A stretch of 64,000 nt of DNA from Arthrobacter methylotrophus (GTDB lineage: Bacteria; Actinomycetota; Actinomycetes; Actinomycetales; Micrococcaceae), in contig NZ_BAABED010000001.1 of assembly GCF_039539965.1 (NCBI RefSeq), positions 2,976,001 through 3,040,000 on the forward strand, in the 5' to 3' direction. How positions within the stretch are numbered: position 1 is the first letter of the stretch; each line of letters opens with the position of its first letter. Under the pieces are notes generated by a model. The model was not told the origin of the DNA and did no database searches. It was given only the letters and a program-made list of their open reading frames with translations. Made by a program: the position numbers and the translations under genes. Positions 27,183 through 35,901 of this stretch are shown here, piece by piece.

Positions 27183-28697
27183 TCAGCCGAGTTCCGGACG
27201 GCCTTCCGGATCCGGAACAGCCCTGGGGCGGGCGCGCCGTCCCAGGAATGACAGTACGGCTGCCACGGCACTCAGGACCGCGAAGAGTGCCACGGCCATC
27301 CGAAATCCGAGTCCGGGAAGCGGGGCCGCTCCCCCGCTGTTGCCCATGGCGTTAGCGAGGGAGTACGCGACGGCGCCCAGGGCGACGCCAAGGGAGGTTC
27401 CGACGCCCCTGGTCATGTTCAACACTCCACTGACCATGCCCGCCTGGTGGTCGTGTCCGGCCGCTGCCACGGACGCGTTGTTGGCCGGGGTGAATAGGCC
27501 CAGGCCAAGCCCCATGGCCGCGAGGGCGGCTGCCGTGACCCACAAATCGCGGGGGGAAAAGACCAGCACGGCCAGCGCGGCCGTGACCAGTCCCATGCCG
27601 GCCGATGCCGGCAACCGGGCCCCGAACCGGTCCGCGAGCAGGCCTGCAACGGGCGCGACGAGACCCAGCGCGACTGGCAGGACCGTCAGCAACAGTCCGG
27701 CCTGGGCAGGGGGAAGGGAATACTCGGACTCCAGATGGAGGGGCGTGACGAACAGGACCCCGAACAACACGAGATAGCCCAGCAGGCCCGTTGCCACGCC
27801 CCGGCTGAAGCTCCCCGACTTGAACAGCGACAGGTCCACCAAAGGGTGTCTTGCCCGGCGCTCCCGCATGACAAAGAAGGCGAAAAGAACCAGCGATGCC
27901 CCCAGCAGTCCGAGAGCAACGGAGTTGCCGAAGCCGAGCCTGGCCGCCTCCGACAAAGCCAGGAGCAGGGCGCCGACGGCCGGCATGAGGGCAACCAGCC
28001 CCAGCCAGTCCAGTCGGGCACGGGGGGCCTTGACGTGGGTGCGCGGCAGCAGGAACCAGCCCAGCAGCAACCCGATGACCCCTGCCGGGATATTGACGAA
28101 GAACACCCACCGCCACCCGCCCAGGCCGATGAGGAGTCCGCCGACCGAGGGGCCCATGGCCAGGCCGATGGCCTGGGCGGCGCCCTGGAGGCCGATGGCC
28201 TTGCCGAGTTTCCCTGCGGGCATGCTGGTCCGGATCAGGGCAACACTGTTGGCCTGCAGCATGGCCGCACCGACTGCCTGGACGGCCCTGGCGACCAGGA
28301 GCCAGGTGATGTCGGGGGCAAGCGCGCAACCCAGGGACGCGAGGGTGAACAGCGCGAACCCATAGGTGTAGAGCAGCTTCCGCCCCACCATGTCCGCCAG
28401 TCGGCCGACCGCAGAGATGCTTCCCACGAGCACCAGAAGATAGATCAACGCCACCCACTCCACCTGGGCGAGCGAGGCGTTCATGTCAGTCCTGATGGCC
28501 GGCACCGCCAAGGTCACGATGCTGGCATCCAGCTGGCCCATGAACGCGCCGATACACACCGTTGCCACGACCAACCACGGGGCACCGGGCCGTCGCCGGA
28601 TCCAGTCAGGCCTGGCCGGTTCCCTCCACAGCTTCCCCCAGCCGGTGGGTGAAGCTGCAGTGAAAGGGGCCGCCCCTGAAGAAATTTGTTCGGTCAC
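27183..28697 (-). CDS. MFS exporter, DHA2 (EmrB/QacA) family
   Basis: A 504-residue protein with about 14 hydrophobic helices, the DHA2 topology. It begins after a short tail with WLVVATVCIGAFMGQLDASIVTLAVPAI (helix 1 with the conserved LDxTIVNVALP-like D and VP). RLADMVGRKLLY is the loop 2-3 motif. Such exporters expel drugs or antibiotics using the proton gradient. It is divergent from a MarR regulator at 28739, with a palindrome in the 41-base gap, so it is probably repressed by that MarR and induced by its substrate. Confidence 0.9.
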   Translation of the reverse strand: MTEQISSGAAPFTAASPTGWGKLWREPARPDWIRRRPGAPWLVVATVCIGAFMGQLDASIVTLAVPAIRTDMNASLAQVEWVALIYLLVLVGSISAVGRLADMVGRKLLYTYGFALFTLASLGCALAPDITWLLVARAVQAVGAAMLQANSVALIRTSMPAGKLGKAIGLQGAAQAIGLAMGPSVGGLLIGLGGWRWVFFVNIPAGVIGLLLGWFLLPRTHVKAPRARLDWLGLVALMPAVGALLLALSEAARLGFGNSVALGLLGASLVLFAFFVMRERRARHPLVDLSLFKSGSFSRGVATGLLGYLVLFGVLFVTPLHLESEYSLPPAQAGLLLTVLPVALGLVAPVAGLLADRFGARLPASAGMGLVTAALAVLVFSPRDLWVTAAALAAMGLGLGLFTPANNASVAAAGHDHQAGMVSGVLNMTRGVGTSLGVALGAVAYSLANAMGNSGGAAPLPGLGFRMAVALFAVLSAVAAVLSFLGRRARPRAVPDPEGRPELG

Positions 28698-28702
28698 AGA
28701 AC

Positions 28703-28720
28703 TATTCTATAAGGGGAATA
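28703..28720. promoter_or_regulatory. Candidate MarR operator TATTC-N8-GAATA
   Basis: An 18-bp inverted repeat TATTC...GAATA in the 41-base gap between the divergent MFS and marR genes. It overlaps the space where both promoters and leaders must be. Arms are only 5 bp, so support is moderate. Confidence 0.45.
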
Positions 28721-28738
28721 CCGGGATAGGCTAATGGC

Positions 28739-29272
28739 ATGAACCCCGTCAATGCATCCGCCCCGGCCACCGACCCGACGGCCCCTGAGTACGCGGGCGC
28801 CGATGCCTGGTCCCTGACCGGCGTGATCACCCGCCTGCGGCGGGTCCTGCGCTCGAGCGTTCGGCAGGAGTTCCCTTGGGAATCGCTGCCCATGGCCCAG
28901 GTGGAGGTTCTTCAGCGTCTTGCCGATGAGCCCGGCATGGGCGTCAGTGATCTGGCTGACCGTCAACGGCTGGCGACCAACACGGTCAGCAGCCTCGTCC
29001 AGCAGATGGTGACCGCAGGGCTGCTCGAACGCACGCCCCGTCCGGGGGACCGCCGGGCCGTGAACTTGAGCCTGACGCAGACCGGTACGGAGATATTGGC
29101 AGCATGGCAGGCCGCCAACGACCGAAGACTCGGCCAAGCCCTGGAACGGCTCCCGGAGGCCTATCAGAACGTAATAGAAAACGCCGTCCCGGCCCTGGCT
29201 GCCCTCGCTGCCCTGCTGGAAACCGAAGACCAGACCCAGAACCGGGCCCGGCAAAACGGGACCCGGCCGTGA
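28739..29272 (+). CDS. MarR-family transcriptional regulator
   Basis: A 177-residue winged-helix regulator. The HTH and wing segment is VSDLADRQRLATNTVSSLVQQMVTAGLLERTPRPGDRRAVNLSLTQTG, with the D-R-R wing tip. N- and C-terminal helices form the dimer. A 25-residue Pro/Ala/Thr-rich N-terminal extension precedes the domain. ATG 28739 follows a weak GGGATAGG. It is divergently arranged with the DHA2 exporter and most likely controls it. A decayed ORF starts directly downstream. Confidence 0.88.
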   Translation: MNPVNASAPATDPTAPEYAGADAWSLTGVITRLRRVLRSSVRQEFPWESLPMAQVEVLQRLADEPGMGVSDLADRQRLATNTVSSLVQQMVTAGLLERTPRPGDRRAVNLSLTQTGTEILAAWQAANDRRLGQALERLPEAYQNVIENAVPALAALAALLETEDQTQNRARQNGTRP

Positions 29273-29770
29273 CAGGCACTCCCGCGTCGGCAGATACTGG
29301 CCCGTTCTCCTGCTCGACGTCTCATAGGTCATCGTCCTTCTCGTCCTCGCCCTGACGCCACCCGCCGACCCCTGATGGTGGATCCTGACCGTCCTCTGGA
29401 CCGCCGCCGCCTTCGATCACTGGGAGTCGCGCAGCCGCCAGTGGCTTCGATCCGCGCTTCACGCTGGCCAACACCGTGCGGCGCGGGAGCGGATCTGCGC
29501 CGACCTCGCTGCCACACACCAGAGGACCGAAGAGCAATGATTGACACCCTCGCCAACGAGGACATCGCCATGGGAGCAAGGAACGACGACGGCGGGCCGC
29601 CCGGTACCGGAAAGACCACCACCTTCCGCGGTCAGGGCGGGCGTGGGAAGCAGAGTTCGGAGTTGGCATTGTGGTCGGATTGGCGCCAGCGGGGGCGAGC
29701 GGCGACGTTCTTGGACGACGACGCACGAGGCACCCGACAACACCTCGCTGGGGAGGCATTCGGAAAGTAG
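29273..29770 (+). pseudogene. Decayed membrane-protein ORF and overlapping fragment
   Basis: Directly after marR, one frame reads VGRYWPVLLLDVS-stop-VIVLLVLALTPPADP-stop-WWILTVLWTAAAFDHW and continues to RTEEQ-stop at 29540. It looks like a small two-helix membrane protein broken by two stops. A second frame starts at ATG 29537 through an ATGA overlap and runs to 29770 (MIDTLANEDIAMGARNDD, then a Gly/Arg-rich part). The ATGA junction suggests an original operon. Neither piece is assigned to a family; the GPPGTGKT string in the second is discussed under rejected items. Confidence 0.4.
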
Positions 29771-29813
29771 CTCGATCCGTTTCCGGTGGATGGCTACCTC
29801 AGAACGCAAAACC

Positions 29814-29857
29814 AAAAGAGCCCCTGATCTGCGTTTCAGCACCTCAGGGGCTCTTTT
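29814..29857 (-). terminator. Terminator of the CAU-anticodon tRNA
   Basis: A perfect 14-bp inverted repeat (AAAAGAGCCCCTGA against TCAGGGGCTCTTTT) with a 16-base loop. It is GC-rich at the base and flanked by T runs on both strands. It lies 5 bases after the tRNA 3' end on the minus strand. Confidence 0.85.
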
Positions 29858-29861
29858 CGGG

Positions 29862-29935
29862 TAGGGCTACTCGGACTTGAACCGAGGACCTTAGGATTAT
29901 GAGTCCCGCGCTCTAACCAGCTGAGCTATAGCCCC
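29862..29935 (-). tRNA. tRNA with anticodon CAU, probably tRNA-Ile2
   Basis: The minus strand folds as a 74-nt cloverleaf: acceptor GGGGCTA/TAGCCCT, D arm GCTC...GAGC, anticodon loop CTCATAA and T arm CTCGG-TTCAAGT-CCGAG, with no encoded CCA. The anticodon CAT could be elongator Met or lysidine-modified Ile2. The acceptor and D arm resemble actinobacterial tRNA-Ile, which favours Ile2. Its 3' end faces the accessory segment to the left. Confidence 0.85.
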
Positions 29936-30025
29936 GTAAAGTGTCTGGAAAGCTTCCTCATGAAGTTCCCCGGGCCAAGACACTCTAGCAATAATAGTCA
30001 TCCCGAAGGCTCAGGCGCACACCGA

Positions 30026-31222
30026 CTAGATGACCTTGTCCTCGTAAGACGCCCCGCGGTAGAGATCCTCGAACGTCTGCAGGGTGCCTTCGATGCTGTG
30101 CGGCTCCACCATGGCGCGGCTGGCCTTGCCCATGGCTTCGAGCTCGCCAGCCGGCAGACGAAAGAGCTCGGTGATCCTGGCTGCCAATTCCTTGCTGTCG
30201 CCAGGGGTGAAAAGATGCCCGTTCTCACCTTCGCGGACAAGATGCGGCAGGGCCATCGCATTGGCGAGGAGAACCGGCGTCGACGCCGACATTGCCTCAA
30301 GCGTCACGAGTGACTGCAGTTCCGCCGTTCCGGGCATGCAGAACAAGTCAGCGCGAATGTACGCCTGCCTCAGGTCCTCATCGCTCGCCAGGCCCAGGAA
30401 CCTGACCCGCTCCCCCAGGCCCAGGCGCTTCGCTTGGGCCTCCAACGCACCACGGACCTCGCCGCCGCCGACAATTTCAAGATGCACATTGAGTTCGGCA
30501 GGTGTCTTGGAGACGGCGTCGATCAGGACATCCACGTGCTTCTCTTCGGCAAGGCGGCCGACGAAAAGAACGGTGGGGTTGGGATTCGGCTCGAGTTCTT
30601 CGCCCGGCTTCAGTTCATAAGCAGCCGCGTCAATACCGTTGGACAAAGGCAGGACCTTGCGAAGGAAAGCATGCTGGTGCATGGCCTTCGCTGCCAGCGG
30701 CGTGGGAGTGGTGACGACGTCGGCCTGGCCCATGACCTTGCCCATGTCTTTCCATGAGACTCGCCCGATAATGTCCTTGAACCACTGCGGGAACGGCAAG
30801 AACGGGTTCAGGTTTTCCGGCATGAAGTGGTTGGTGGCTATGATCCGGATGCCGCGCTTCTTCGCCTCGTAAAGAACGTGCTCGCCGATCATGTAATGGC
30901 TTTGGATATGAACGACGTCGGGCTGAACCTTGTCGAAGAGCAGCCGGATGTCGTTCTTGATTTCCCACGGGTAGCAGATGCGGAAGTACTCGTGCGTAAA
31001 GACTCCGTGGGACTTCAAGCGGTGCACCGTGCCTTCATCACAGAACTCGGCGAAGCTCTTGCCGTTGTCTGCCCGGCAGGCGAGCACGTGGACGTCGTGG
31101 CCCCGCGCCTTCATGCCTTTGGCAAGCCGGTAACCGAACTGAGCAGCACCGTTGACCTGCGGGCGGTAGGTCTCCGCCGCAATCAGGATGGTGAGGGGTT
31201 TGTTGGTTTCGGGAATGGTCAC
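30026..31222 (-). CDS. GT4-family glycosyltransferase
   Basis: A 398-residue GT-B enzyme. The N-terminal domain begins LTILIAAETYRPQVNGAAQF with the acceptor-side GT4 start. The C-terminal donor domain has VLFVGRLAEEKHVDVLIDA and the E-x7-E region GTAELQSLVTLEAMSAS. HIQSHYMIGEHVLYEA resembles the PimA/PimB/MgtA group that adds mannose or glucose to lipids. A role in glycolipid synthesis is plausible next to a CDP-alcohol phosphatidyltransferase. GTG 31222 has AGGAG at 8-bp spacing. It is the last gene of a minus-strand run from 33760. Confidence 0.87.
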   Translation of the reverse strand: MTIPETNKPLTILIAAETYRPQVNGAAQFGYRLAKGMKARGHDVHVLACRADNGKSFAEFCDEGTVHRLKSHGVFTHEYFRICYPWEIKNDIRLLFDKVQPDVVHIQSHYMIGEHVLYEAKKRGIRIIATNHFMPENLNPFLPFPQWFKDIIGRVSWKDMGKVMGQADVVTTPTPLAAKAMHQHAFLRKVLPLSNGIDAAAYELKPGEELEPNPNPTVLFVGRLAEEKHVDVLIDAVSKTPAELNVHLEIVGGGEVRGALEAQAKRLGLGERVRFLGLASDEDLRQAYIRADLFCMPGTAELQSLVTLEAMSASTPVLLANAMALPHLVREGENGHLFTPGDSKELAARITELFRLPAGELEAMGKASRAMVEPHSIEGTLQTFEDLYRGASYEDKVI

Positions 31223-31332
31223 GTGGAGAACTCCTGATGGTCACGGTGCGAACATCGCAAAACGTCTGGCCTTGCGGTGTCTTCGCCGGTTGCCTGCCGC
31301 GGGTGTGCGGGGCACGGTTATCGAACTTTGCC

Positions 31333-32238
31333 CTAGGCCTTCCGGCTTGCTGCCGCCTTCGCGTCACGTTTCCGCTTGGTGACCTCGGGATGGTGCCGGC
31401 TCAGGGCAATAACCCCCACGATAGCAAGGGAAGCGGCCACAGCCATGCCGATTCCCACCACGGCGTGGACATCGGGACGAAGCTCACCCAAAATGGCGAT
31501 CCCGATGGCGATCCCGACAATGGGGTCGACCACGGTCAGGCCTGCGATCACCAAATCGGGCGGCCCCCCGGAGTAGGCATTCTGCACGAACCACGAACCG
31601 AGCCCGCCTGCGGCCACAATGGCTACCACCGTGTACCACTGCACGTTGAGCAGAAAGTGCCCGTTCGGGTCCAGCAGGTGCCTGCCGATGATGCGCGTCA
31701 GCACCGCGACGAATCCGAACAGCACTCCGGCACCCAAAATGTACACAAATGCGCTCAAGCGGTGCCGGAACATGACAGCCAAAGTTCCAAAGAGCCCAAC
31801 CGCGAGGGTCAATAGGAGCACGATGGTAATTTCGTCCTCGCCGCTGACGTGGTGGTTTTCCTGGGTGGCGTTGACGGCGAGCAGGACGAACATTGCCGAG
31901 CCCGTCACGCAAGCCGAAATGGCTACCACGGTGCCCCGATTGATGCTGAGCCCCTGGTCCTTCGCGTTGACCACGGTGGTGATGACCAACGCGATGGCAC
32001 CGATGGGCTGCACCACCGTCAGGGGTGCCGACACCAGCGCGATAGCGTTCATTCCCATGCCCAAGCACAGCAACAGCAGGCCAAACATCCAGCGCGGATT
32101 CCGGAGAAGCCTCAGAAAGCCCTTGGAACTCAGGGTAAGGCCACCGGTGTCGGCTTTGACAGCGCTGCCCTGCCGCTGGGCGCCAATGGCAAGGCAAAAG
32201 GCGCCAAGCACCGCAAGAAGGACTGCAACCCAGACCAT
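31333..32238 (-). CDS. DMT-superfamily transporter (EamA/NIPA-like)
   Basis: A 301-residue membrane protein with about nine or ten hydrophobic helices in two repeats, beginning MVWVAVLLAVLGAFCLAIGAQ. The half-repeats ALVSAPLTVVQPIGAIALVITTVVNA and PPDLVIAGLTVVDPIVGIAIG, each with a conserved helix end, are typical of DMT proteins related to the magnesium transporter NIPA. Substrate unknown. ATG 32238 shares its last base with the stop of the upstream CDP-alcohol gene (TGATG), so coupling is likely. An upstream in-frame extension is only overlap with that gene. Confidence 0.82.
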   Translation of the reverse strand: MVWVAVLLAVLGAFCLAIGAQRQGSAVKADTGGLTLSSKGFLRLLRNPRWMFGLLLLCLGMGMNAIALVSAPLTVVQPIGAIALVITTVVNAKDQGLSINRGTVVAISACVTGSAMFVLLAVNATQENHHVSGEDEITIVLLLTLAVGLFGTLAVMFRHRLSAFVYILGAGVLFGFVAVLTRIIGRHLLDPNGHFLLNVQWYTVVAIVAAGGLGSWFVQNAYSGGPPDLVIAGLTVVDPIVGIAIGIAILGELRPDVHAVVGIGMAVAASLAIVGVIALSRHHPEVTKRKRDAKAAASRKA

Positions 32239-32861
32239 CAGGGACGACCGCCGTCGTTGGCTTTGAGCTCTTTGCCCTTGCGGAGGATCGCCCAGAAATA
32301 GTTGTAGGCAGCCACCCAATGCCCCGCGAGCCCCAGGCCCAGGCAGATCCAGGCGATCGCGAAGTATGCCCCGGCGAAGGGAACCTCGAGTCTGGAAAAG
32401 ACCAGAAGCGGCGTACCCAGAAGGAGGAATGCCGTCCGGATCTTGCCGATCCTGCTCACCGGAAGGTCGGGATGGCTATGGAAATAGAACAACGATGCCG
32501 TGGCAAGGACGGCGTCGGGCACCACAAGGGCAGCCAGGTACCACCAATCCACCACCCCGGCGATGGCGAGCGTGACAGCGACGGTGATGAGTGCCAGGCG
32601 GTCCGCCACGGGATCGAGGATGCGGCCCAGCTTGGAGGCCTGATTGAAGCGCCGCGCGACGTAGCCGTCAACCCAGTCCGTGCCGCCCATGATCGCGAGG
32701 ACCAGCACTGCGAAACCGTACTGCCGCTGCCACAGCACCAGCCAGACGAACAGCGGAACGCCCATGAAGCGCAACACCGTCAGGAAATTGGGGACGGTGA
32801 AGATGAGATCGTGGTCGATCTGCGGCTTACCGGGGCGCGCGCCCGCACCGATGAATTTCAT
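32238..32861 (-). CDS. CDP-alcohol phosphatidyltransferase
   Basis: A 207-residue membrane enzyme. The family motif D-G-x2-A-R-x8-G-x3-D-x3-D is seen as DWVDGYVARRF..SKLGRILDPVADR. There are about five or six hydrophobic helices, as in PgsA and CdsA-dependent phospholipid synthases. It would transfer a phosphatidyl group from CDP-diacylglycerol to an alcohol such as glycerol 3-phosphate or an inositol phosphate, but which one is not clear. The start is ATG 32861 (MKFIGAGARPGK), just after AGGGGGACAG; upstream in-frame codons look non-coding. It overlaps the next gene by one base and lies 50 bases after the holin-like gene. Confidence 0.87.
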   Translation of the reverse strand: MKFIGAGARPGKPQIDHDLIFTVPNFLTVLRFMGVPLFVWLVLWQRQYGFAVLVLAIMGGTDWVDGYVARRFNQASKLGRILDPVADRLALITVAVTLAIAGVVDWWYLAALVVPDAVLATASLFYFHSHPDLPVSRIGKIRTAFLLLGTPLLVFSRLEVPFAGAYFAIAWICLGLGLAGHWVAAYNYFWAILRKGKELKANDGGRP

Positions 32862-32911
32862 CTGTCCCCCTTTCCGTCGTCCGCGGCTGACGTTGATGCT
32901 CGCCGTTCCGA

Positions 32912-33760
32912 TTACTTCTTGAACAGCTTCCGCAGTCCCACTGCAGCCACCGTGGCAGAGGCGGCGAAGAGGAACAGATCCTTCCACCGCGCGGCGAGCC
33001 GCTTCGGAAGTCCGGCAGGAACCTTCTCGCCGAAATCTGCGAGCTTCTCGGCAGCAAACCGGCGTCCGTCGTGGAGCTTGTGCCCGGCAACGTCGAGGAA
33101 GGCCTTCCCCTGGGTCTTGACGTCGAGTTCGACACCGAGCTGATCGCGAACGTCGGCGAGGTGTTCGCGACGCTGCTCCAGCCGGCGGAGCAGCTCTGAT
33201 TCGCTCGGGGCTGGGGGGTGCTCGGCTTTGTGTGCCTCGGCCTTGGCCGCTTTTTCGGCCTTGGCCTTTTCGGCTGCGGCGGCTTTCACTGCTTCCGCAG
33301 CTTTGTACGCCTCCGACGATGGGTCGAGGATGCTGGCGTCGAAAGCCGTGCCTTCCTTGACGATGCCCAGATCGTGTTTGATGCCGCGGATGGTCTTCTC
33401 AGGCACAAGCGGCATGGCCCCCTTGACCGTGCGGAACGCGATGAGCGCTCCGATGAGAATGATCAACAAGAACGCCGCAGCGACGGCCAGCGCTGCCAAC
33501 CACGGGGGCATGACGGTGGCCAGGCCAAGGATAGCCGCCACCACCAAGGCGATGACGAGCAAGGAGAGAAAGATCAATGCAACGCCCGCAAATGCGCCGG
33601 CGACCCCCAGCTTTTTGCCTTTGCCCTTAAGCTCAAGCTTGGCCATGCTGATTTCATCGTTGAGCTGCCGCGGCGCCAGCCGGGCCGCAAGTTTCAGGGT
33701 ATCCGGCAACGCCGACATTCCCTGGCGTTGGCCAGCCTGGCCGCTGTGACGTCCGCTCAT
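32912..33760 (-). CDS. DUF1469/phage holin-like membrane protein
   Basis: A 282-residue protein. The N-terminal third has an amphipathic helix (LPDTLKLAARLAPRQLNDEI) and two hydrophobic helices, the arrangement of the actinobacterial 'phage holin family' DUF1469. A long Ala/Lys/Glu-rich segment (about 165-200) and an Arg/Glu-rich region that is probably coiled coil follow, and a last short hydrophobic segment near the C-terminus ends KKLFKK-like (LRKLFKK). There is no sign of a prophage nearby, so it is likely a cellular envelope protein rather than a lysis holin. GAGGCGGAACC precedes the ATG. It heads the lipid-related minus-strand run. Confidence 0.8.
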   Translation of the reverse strand: MSGRHSGQAGQRQGMSALPDTLKLAARLAPRQLNDEISMAKLELKGKGKKLGVAGAFAGVALIFLSLLVIALVVAAILGLATVMPPWLAALAVAAAFLLIILIGALIAFRTVKGAMPLVPEKTIRGIKHDLGIVKEGTAFDASILDPSSEAYKAAEAVKAAAAEKAKAEKAAKAEAHKAEHPPAPSESELLRRLEQRREHLADVRDQLGVELDVKTQGKAFLDVAGHKLHDGRRFAAEKLADFGEKVPAGLPKRLAARWKDLFLFAASATVAAVGLRKLFKK

Positions 33761-33942
33761 AGGTTCCGCCTCACTGCTTCCTTCTTGCTCCTACCCGCCT
33801 CCGGCACGGAGACGAATACACCGCCCACGCACACCTGTCCACAAAACTACCATTCAGCTTCAGCCTCAACTTCCGGGAGGGTCCCGCGGCGCGCCCCCGC
33901 ACACCTGATAAATATGATCTGCCACACATAGGATTGATAATC

Positions 33943-35166
33943 GTGAACACTCCCCCTGTCCCGGGCGAATTCCTGAGCCGACGCGAAAAACTCCTCTACA
34001 TCGTGCTGCTTGGTGCATTGACCGCTCTGGGCCCGTTTACGGTGGACCTCTATCTGCCGGCGTTTCCCGCGCTTGAGCATCACTTCGACGTCTCAGCTGC
34101 TGCGATCCAACTCACATTGACAGGCACAACGGTGGGCTTTGCCATCGGGCAACTGATGGTGGGGCCGTTCAGCGACAAGTTCGGACGCCGCATGCCCTTG
34201 ATCCTTGCAACGGCCCTGCACATCGGTTCCTCCCTCGGCGCAGCATTGTCTACGGACATCAACACGCTTGCCCTGTTCCGTGTCCTCATGGGCGTCGGTG
34301 CCGCTGGCGGCGGCGTAGTGGCCATGGCCATGGTCCGGGACCTCTTCGCGGGCTATGCCATGGTGCGGATGTTCTCCCGGATGTCGCTGGTGAACGGCCT
34401 CGCTCCGATCCTGGCCCCGATCATCGGTTCCCAACTGCTGTTGGTGATGCCTTGGCCCGGGATTTTCTACTTCTTGGCCACCTACGGAATCCTGGTGTTC
34501 GTCGCCGCGGTATTCCTTATACGGGAAACGTATCCTGCCGAGCTCCGTCGGCAAACGACGTCGACGGCGGGCCAACGCTACAGAGCGGTGTTGACCGACC
34601 GGGTTTTCGTGGGGATGCTGCTGGTCGGCGGATTCAACTTCGGTGGGCTGTTCGCATATCTCTCGGCGTCGACCTTCCTGTTCCAACAGGTCTACAACTT
34701 CTCCCCGCAGGAATACGGCCTGCTGTTCGGCGTCAACTCCTTGGGTATCGTCGCCGGCGTCCAGATCAGCTCCAGGGTCATCAAGCACGTGGCGCCCCAA
34801 TGGATCCTGGCCTTTGCCACGGCATGGATGCTACTGATGGCCGCGCTGATTGTGGCGTTCGGCCTGTGGGGCTTCGGCCTGTGGGGCGTCATAGTCCCGC
34901 TATGGTTCTACATCTTCGCCACCGGGTTCATGTTCCCCTGTGTCCAGGTGATTGCCTTGGCCAACCACGGAGCGCAGGCCGGAACCGCCGCCTCCTTGCT
35001 GGGCGCCTCGAACTTCCTGATGGCCGGCATCATTCCCCCGGTGGTTGGCTCGCTGGGCGTCGGCTCCGCCATTCCCATGGGGGCCGTCCAGGCAGTCTGC
35101 CTCGCATGCGCTGTGGCGGCCCTCTGGCTTGTGGTGCGGCCTCGTTCCGTCCCCTCCATCCACTGA
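33943..35166 (+). CDS. MFS multidrug exporter, Bcr/CflA family
   Basis: A 407-residue protein with 12 predicted helices. It begins SRREKLLYIVLLGALTALGPFTVDLYLPAFPAL, the conserved opening of Bcr/CflA drug exporters (D-x-Y-L-P in helix 1), and carries GPFSDKFGRRMPLI in loop 2-3. It expels drug-like compounds in exchange for protons. GTG 33943 is preferred because AGGA sits about 9 bases upstream; an in-frame TTG at 33934 is possible. It is divergent from the holin-like gene and has no adjacent regulator. It ends 43 bases before a small membrane protein. Confidence 0.9.
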   Translation: MNTPPVPGEFLSRREKLLYIVLLGALTALGPFTVDLYLPAFPALEHHFDVSAAAIQLTLTGTTVGFAIGQLMVGPFSDKFGRRMPLILATALHIGSSLGAALSTDINTLALFRVLMGVGAAGGGVVAMAMVRDLFAGYAMVRMFSRMSLVNGLAPILAPIIGSQLLLVMPWPGIFYFLATYGILVFVAAVFLIRETYPAELRRQTTSTAGQRYRAVLTDRVFVGMLLVGGFNFGGLFAYLSASTFLFQQVYNFSPQEYGLLFGVNSLGIVAGVQISSRVIKHVAPQWILAFATAWMLLMAALIVAFGLWGFGLWGVIVPLWFYIFATGFMFPCVQVIALANHGAQAGTAASLLGASNFLMAGIIPPVVGSLGVGSAIPMGAVQAVCLACAVAALWLVVRPRSVPSIH

Positions 35167-35209
35167 TGCGCCAGGCCCCGGCTTCCGTGCGGGCAAGTAG
35201 GCTCAAACC

Positions 35210-35389
35210 ATGACGCGCAAACCACACCGCAACGGCCGGGGACTTTTCCTCGGAGCGATACTGGGCGCCGTCGTCGGATTCTTCCTGGGCCGCGGGGCCG
35301 GAAACCCGGTGTTTGGAGCCCTGCTAGGTGCCGTCGTCGCCTCCGCGATCCTCTATCGGATCAATCCCGGACCATGGAAGCGGGACTAG
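35210..35389 (+). CDS. Small glycine-zipper membrane protein (59 aa)
   Basis: The ATG at 35210 opens a 59-codon frame: basic start MTRKPHRNGRG, two hydrophobic segments GLFLGAILGAVVGFFLG and FGALLGAVVASAILY rich in GxxxG, and an end PGPWKRD-stop. The shape is a helical hairpin of the glycine-zipper type. The composition and third-position GC fit a real gene. Function unknown. It lies directly downstream of the Bcr/CflA exporter on the same strand, so it may be co-transcribed. Confidence 0.65.
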   Translation: MTRKPHRNGRGLFLGAILGAVVGFFLGRGAGNPVFGALLGAVVASAILYRINPGPWKRD

Positions 35390-35448
35390 GCAGCCCTCCG
35401 TGGGTTCGGGGCCTGTTGCCGGTCATAGCCCGGCGATAAAGTTGAGAT

Positions 35449-35856
35449 GTGCCCCGTTGGCAGGAACTCCAACCTATTCCAGCCCCATGGCAGCGCAGGG
35501 ATGACGGCATCCTCCCGCTGTGGTGGGACCGTCTGTGCACAGTGACGAGCCCGCAATCCGCAGCCCTCTATGCGGCCGGGCTTTTCACCGAGGACCGCCG
35601 CCGCCCGATTGCCCAATGGTTCAATCCGAGCAATGGAGCGGCCCTGCTCGTCGCTCCGGAGACCTCTCCCGAATGGCCAGTCCAACGCTTCGGAATCTTC
35701 TACGCACCCCCCGGCGGCGGATTCACCCGCGTCCACTCCGCAGCCCACGAATGGCACCCGCGGGAGCCCAGGACCCCGCCCACCGAGGATGATGCCTTCC
35801 AGTCCGCCGTGACCGAAGCGGCGAGATTCCTGCAAGTTGAGATGGACTTCGTCTAA
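35449..35856 (+). CDS. Hypothetical protein, 135 aa
   Basis: A soluble 135-residue protein rich in Trp, Pro and Arg. It begins GTG 35449 (PRWQELQPIPAPWQRRD) and has LLVAPETSPEWPVQRFGIFYAPPGGGFTRV and a C-terminal helix FQSAVTEAARFLQVEMDFV. No signal peptide, membrane helix or known motif is seen. The start is weakly supported because the ribosome site is poor (GTTGAGAT). It ends 11 bases before the hairpin that terminates the convergent tRNA-Asn. Confidence 0.6.
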   Translation: MPRWQELQPIPAPWQRRDDGILPLWWDRLCTVTSPQSAALYAAGLFTEDRRRPIAQWFNPSNGAALLVAPETSPEWPVQRFGIFYAPPGGGFTRVHSAAHEWHPREPRTPPTEDDAFQSAVTEAARFLQVEMDFV

Positions 35857-35867
35857 GCAAAAAAGTA

Positions 35868-35898
35868 GGCCCCGCACCGATCATCCAGGTGCGGGGCC
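35868..35898 (-). terminator. Terminator of tRNA-Asn copy 1
   Basis: A perfect 11-bp GC-rich stem (GGCCCCGCACC / GGTGCGGGGCC) with a 9-base loop. On the minus strand it is followed by TACTTTTTT, giving an intrinsic terminator after the tRNA. It can also serve the convergent gene ending at 35856. Confidence 0.85.
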
Positions 35899-35901
35899 TT
35901 C

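Noticed and set aside
29537..29770. GPPGTGKT string in a short ORF, as if a P-loop ATPase
   Set aside because: The string stands alone; no Walker B, no fold-like context, and the frame is Arg/Gly-rich debris. I treat it as part of a relic.
32912..33760. Phage holin as sign of a prophage
   Set aside because: No other phage gene lies near it, and this DUF1469 type is common as a cellular membrane protein next to lipid genes.
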